7,861 nucleotides of DNA from Candidatus Rifleibacteriota bacterium (GTDB taxonomy: Bacteria; Muiribacteriota; Ozemobacteria; Ozemobacterales; Ozemobacteraceae), in assembly GCA_028691595.1 (NCBI GenBank), contig JAQUZA010000135.1:1-7861 (forward strand). Reading direction: 5' to 3'. Position 1 is the stretch's first letter. Each line of letters begins with the position of its first letter. Position numbers and translations under genes: made by a program. The notes beneath the pieces are model-generated. The model ran no database searches, was not told where the DNA came from, and saw only the letters and a list, made by a program, of their open reading frames with translations. Below are positions 5,732-7,861 of this stretch, one piece after another.

Positions 5732-7006
5732 ATGGCCCAACGAGGAATCCGTGAGTATCACGGTAAAAGAATGCTTGCAAGACATCTCGACACCTATGCT
5801 GAAGAGAGTGTTGGTTATGATGGCCGCATCGTGCTGGTCGACAAAGATACCAACTGGAATCAGCTGAAGAAAGATAACCCATGGCTGGAAACTGACAAAC
5901 TGGTTGCCAAACCAGATCAGCTGTTCGGCAAACGTGGCAAACACGGTCTGGTTCTGGTAAATAAGAATTTTGCAGAAACAAAAAGCTGGATCGAAGAACG
6001 ACTTGGTAAGAATCAGGTTGTAAACGGCATCGATGGCACTCTGACCCATTTTCTCATTGAACCATGCGTGCCCCATGAAGCAGAATATTATGTCGCGATC
6101 AAATCGACTGCCGAAGGCGACGTAATCTATTTCTCGCTTGAAGGTGGCATCAACGTCGAAGAAAACTGGGATAAGGTCGTAACCATCAAGGTGCCGGTGC
6201 TTGCTGGTATTGAAGCTGTTGATATCGACAAGGCACTGCCCGAGGCGCTTGGCAAAAACAAAAAGATGGTAGCCGCTTTCCTGCGCGGTCTTTATAAATA
6301 TTTTGCCGCCCTGCACTTTGCTTATCTCGAAATCAACCCCTTTGCCATTGCCGGCAGCCGGATCGTGCCGCTCGACATGGTCGCCAAACTCGATGATACT
6401 GCAGAATTTTGCTGCAACAAACTCTGGGGCGAAGATATTGAATTCCCGGCCGCTTTTGGTCAGCATTTCAGCCCCGAAGAAGCCAAAATTCGTGAGCTCG
6501 ATGCCCTTTCAGGCGCATCTCTCAAACTTACCCTTCTGAACCCTGATGGCATAATCTGGAACATGGTTGCCGGCGGTGGCGCATCGGTTATCTATGCCGA
6601 CACTGTCTGTGACCTTGGTTTTGCCAAGGAGCTGGCGTTCTATGGTGAGTATTCGGGTAATCCGAGCACCAATCTGACTTATGAATATGCCAAGGTCGTT
6701 CTTGATCTGATGACCCGCAAACCAGACCCTAAGGGTCGTGCAAAAACCCTCATTCTCGGCGGTGGTATCGCTAACTTTACTGATGTCGCCAAGACTTTCA
6801 CCGGGGTAATCAAAGCCCTGAATGAATTCGGTGACCGGCTCAAAAAGGTTAATGCCCGTATATTCGTGCGCCGCGGCGGCCCCAACTATCAGGAAGGCCT
6901 CGCCAACCTCAAGGCAGCTGCCGAAAAACTCGGCGTGCCCATCGAAGTGCATGGCCCCGAATACCACATGACCCGCGTCGTTTCTGACGCCCTGAAAGCC
7001 CAGTAA
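5732..7006 (+). CDS. aclB: ATP-citrate lyase, small (beta) subunit AclB
   Basis: 424 residues, the expected AclB size, matching the N-terminal part of animal ACLY nearly throughout. With AclA it cleaves citrate with CoA and ATP to acetyl-CoA and oxaloacetate in the cytoplasm, a key step of the reductive TCA cycle. An ATP-grasp domain fills about 1-230: LVAKPDQLFGKRGKHGLVLV (57-76) and the metal/nucleotide site YLEINPF (198-204). A citrate-binding domain follows: DALSGASLKLTLLNPDG (257-273), VAGGGASVIYADTVCDLG (279-296), GEYSGNPS (305-312), IANFT (346-350) and FVRRGGPNYQEG (378-389). The last two correspond to citrate-contacting segments of human ACLY; Arg380 matches human Arg379. AGGAG lies 8 nt before the ATG. 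It is the first gene of the aclBA operon, with aclA 15 nt downstream. Confidence 0.97.
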   Translation: MAQRGIREYHGKRMLARHLDTYAEESVGYDGRIVLVDKDTNWNQLKKDNPWLETDKLVAKPDQLFGKRGKHGLVLVNKNFAETKSWIEERLGKNQVVNGIDGTLTHFLIEPCVPHEAEYYVAIKSTAEGDVIYFSLEGGINVEENWDKVVTIKVPVLAGIEAVDIDKALPEALGKNKKMVAAFLRGLYKYFAALHFAYLEINPFAIAGSRIVPLDMVAKLDDTAEFCCNKLWGEDIEFPAAFGQHFSPEEAKIRELDALSGASLKLTLLNPDGIIWNMVAGGGASVIYADTVCDLGFAKELAFYGEYSGNPSTNLTYEYAKVVLDLMTRKPDPKGRAKTLILGGGIANFTDVAKTFTGVIKALNEFGDRLKKVNARIFVRRGGPNYQEGLANLKAAAEKLGVPIEVHGPEYHMTRVVSDALKAQ

Positions 7007-7021
7007 AGGAAGGAACAGCAA

Positions 7022-7861
7022 ATGAGTCGACCCGATTATCTGCTTTTCGATAGAAACACCACGGCGCTGATTTATGGCATGCAGACCAAAGCCGTGCAGC
7101 GCATGCTTGATTTTGACTACTGCTGCCGCCGCGAAACCCCCTCGGTCGCCGCTATGGTAGACCCGGGCAAAAACGGCACCCAGAAAGTATTTTGGGGCAA
7201 AAAAGAAATTTTTGTTCCGATTTACCCCGATGTTAAATCTGCGCTGCAGAAGCACCCCGACATCGATGTAATGATCAACTTCGCATCATTCAGAAGTGCC
7301 TATGACACAACCATGGAAGGCCTCAACGAACCAAAGCTGCGAACCCTTGTGGTTATCGCCGAAGGTATGCCCGAACGCCAGGCCCGCCAGTTGCGCGCCG
7401 TTGCCGTTGAACGCGGCAAGGTAATCATCGGGCCGGCCACCGTCGGTGGTATCGCTGCCGGCGCCTTCAAAGTCGCCAATACCGGCGGCACGATCGAAAG
7501 CATCATCGAATCAAAACTGCATCGCCCCGGTTCAGTCGGTTTCGTCAGCAAGTCTGGCGGCATGTCGAATGAAGCCTATAATATTATCGCTCTCAACACT
7601 GACGGCCTTAATGAAGGTATCGCCATCGGCGGCGACGCTTATGCCGGCTCAACTCTTCTTGAACACCTGCTGCGCTTCGAAGCTAACCCGGCCATCAAAA
7701 TGTTGGTCTGCCTCGGCGAAGTCGGTGGCGAAGAAGAATGGAAAATCGTTGAGGCCGTTAAGACCAGGAAAATTACCAAACCTCTCGTAATGTGGGTTAC
7801 CGGCACATCAATCAAATACATGCCCAAGGGCATGCAGTTCGGCCATGCCGGGGCCAAGGCC
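7022..7861 (+). CDS. aclA: ATP-citrate lyase, large (alpha) subunit AclA, 3'-truncated by window end
   Basis: The first 280 residues of AclA, which in the family is about 610 residues; the frame is open to the last base. The visible part is the succinyl-CoA-synthetase-like CoA-binding and ligase region, matching human ACLY from about residue 490: IYGMQTKAVQRMLDFDY (17-33), GPATVGGI (137-144), VANTGG (151-156), FVSKSGGMSNE (174-184) and GEVGG (232-236). His275 in FGHAGA (273-278) is the expected phosphohistidine that carries the phosphate in catalysis. The CoA-ligase remainder and the C-terminal citrate-synthase-like domain lie beyond the window. The start has AAGGAAGGA about 7 nt upstream, within the 15-nt gap after aclB, so the two genes are surely co-transcribed. 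I see no frameshift or missing key residue. Confidence 0.96.
   Translation, partial: MSRPDYLLFDRNTTALIYGMQTKAVQRMLDFDYCCRRETPSVAAMVDPGKNGTQKVFWGKKEIFVPIYPDVKSALQKHPDIDVMINFASFRSAYDTTMEGLNEPKLRTLVVIAEGMPERQARQLRAVAVERGKVIIGPATVGGIAAGAFKVANTGGTIESIIESKLHRPGSVGFVSKSGGMSNEAYNIIALNTDGLNEGIAIGGDAYAGSTLLEHLLRFEANPAIKMLVCLGEVGGEEEWKIVEAVKTRKITKPLVMWVTGTSIKYMPKGMQFGHAGAKA

Noticed and set aside
5717..7255. Two long open frames of about 249 and 248 codons on the strand opposite aclB and aclA
   Set aside because: They lie fully antisense to two certain genes, have no recognisable motifs, and are a by-product of codon bias in aclBA.

Overview
The window comes from a bacterium with tightly packed genes, Shine-Dalgarno sites and sigma-70-like promoters. 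Its most telling feature is the start of an aclB-aclA operon encoding two-subunit ATP-citrate lyase, the citrate-cleaving enzyme of the reductive (reverse) TCA cycle. This points to an organism able to fix CO2 by that route, or at least to cleave citrate to acetyl-CoA and oxaloacetate. Two-subunit AclBA is known from Aquificota, Chlorobiota, Campylobacterota, Nitrospirota and scattered other lineages. Nothing here lets me place the organism more finely, and I leave it unassigned.

Layout. Positions 1-143 hold a palindromic intergenic repeat (hairpin at 35-54) and a promoter with a perfect TATAAT. Next come a TSUP/TauE-SafE family membrane transporter (174-935, +) and, convergent with it, an MscS-family mechanosensitive channel (997-2268, -). 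A 249-bp divergent spacer follows; it carries a degenerate 51-bp copy of the sequence found upstream of the TSUP gene. A 308-residue HEAT-like helical repeat protein lies at 2518-3444 (+). A four-gene minus-strand operon runs from 5553 down to 3506: an ECF sigma factor, an overlapping zinc-finger (ZAS-type) membrane anti-sigma factor, and two small multi-pass membrane proteins. These two resemble each other and look like shortened MotA/TolQ/ExbB-type proteins. Divergent from that operon, aclB (5732-7006) and the first 280 codons of aclA (7022 to the window end) run on the plus strand.

How the parts may work together. The sigma/anti-sigma pair and the two membrane proteins have gaps of 16 and 12 nt or overlap, so they are very likely one transcription unit and probably one envelope-signalling module. 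The 178-bp spacer between the sigma gene and aclB contains two back-to-back sigma-70-like promoters whose -35 boxes are only 7 bp apart. A perfect 6-bp inverted repeat (ATACCC-ATA-GGGTAT) overlaps the aclB -10 box and predicted start site. Expression of citrate lyase and of the ECF module could therefore be linked, and aclBA probably has a dedicated regulator. The most novel element is the ECF/anti-sigma/MotA-like pair operon; its function is unknown to me.
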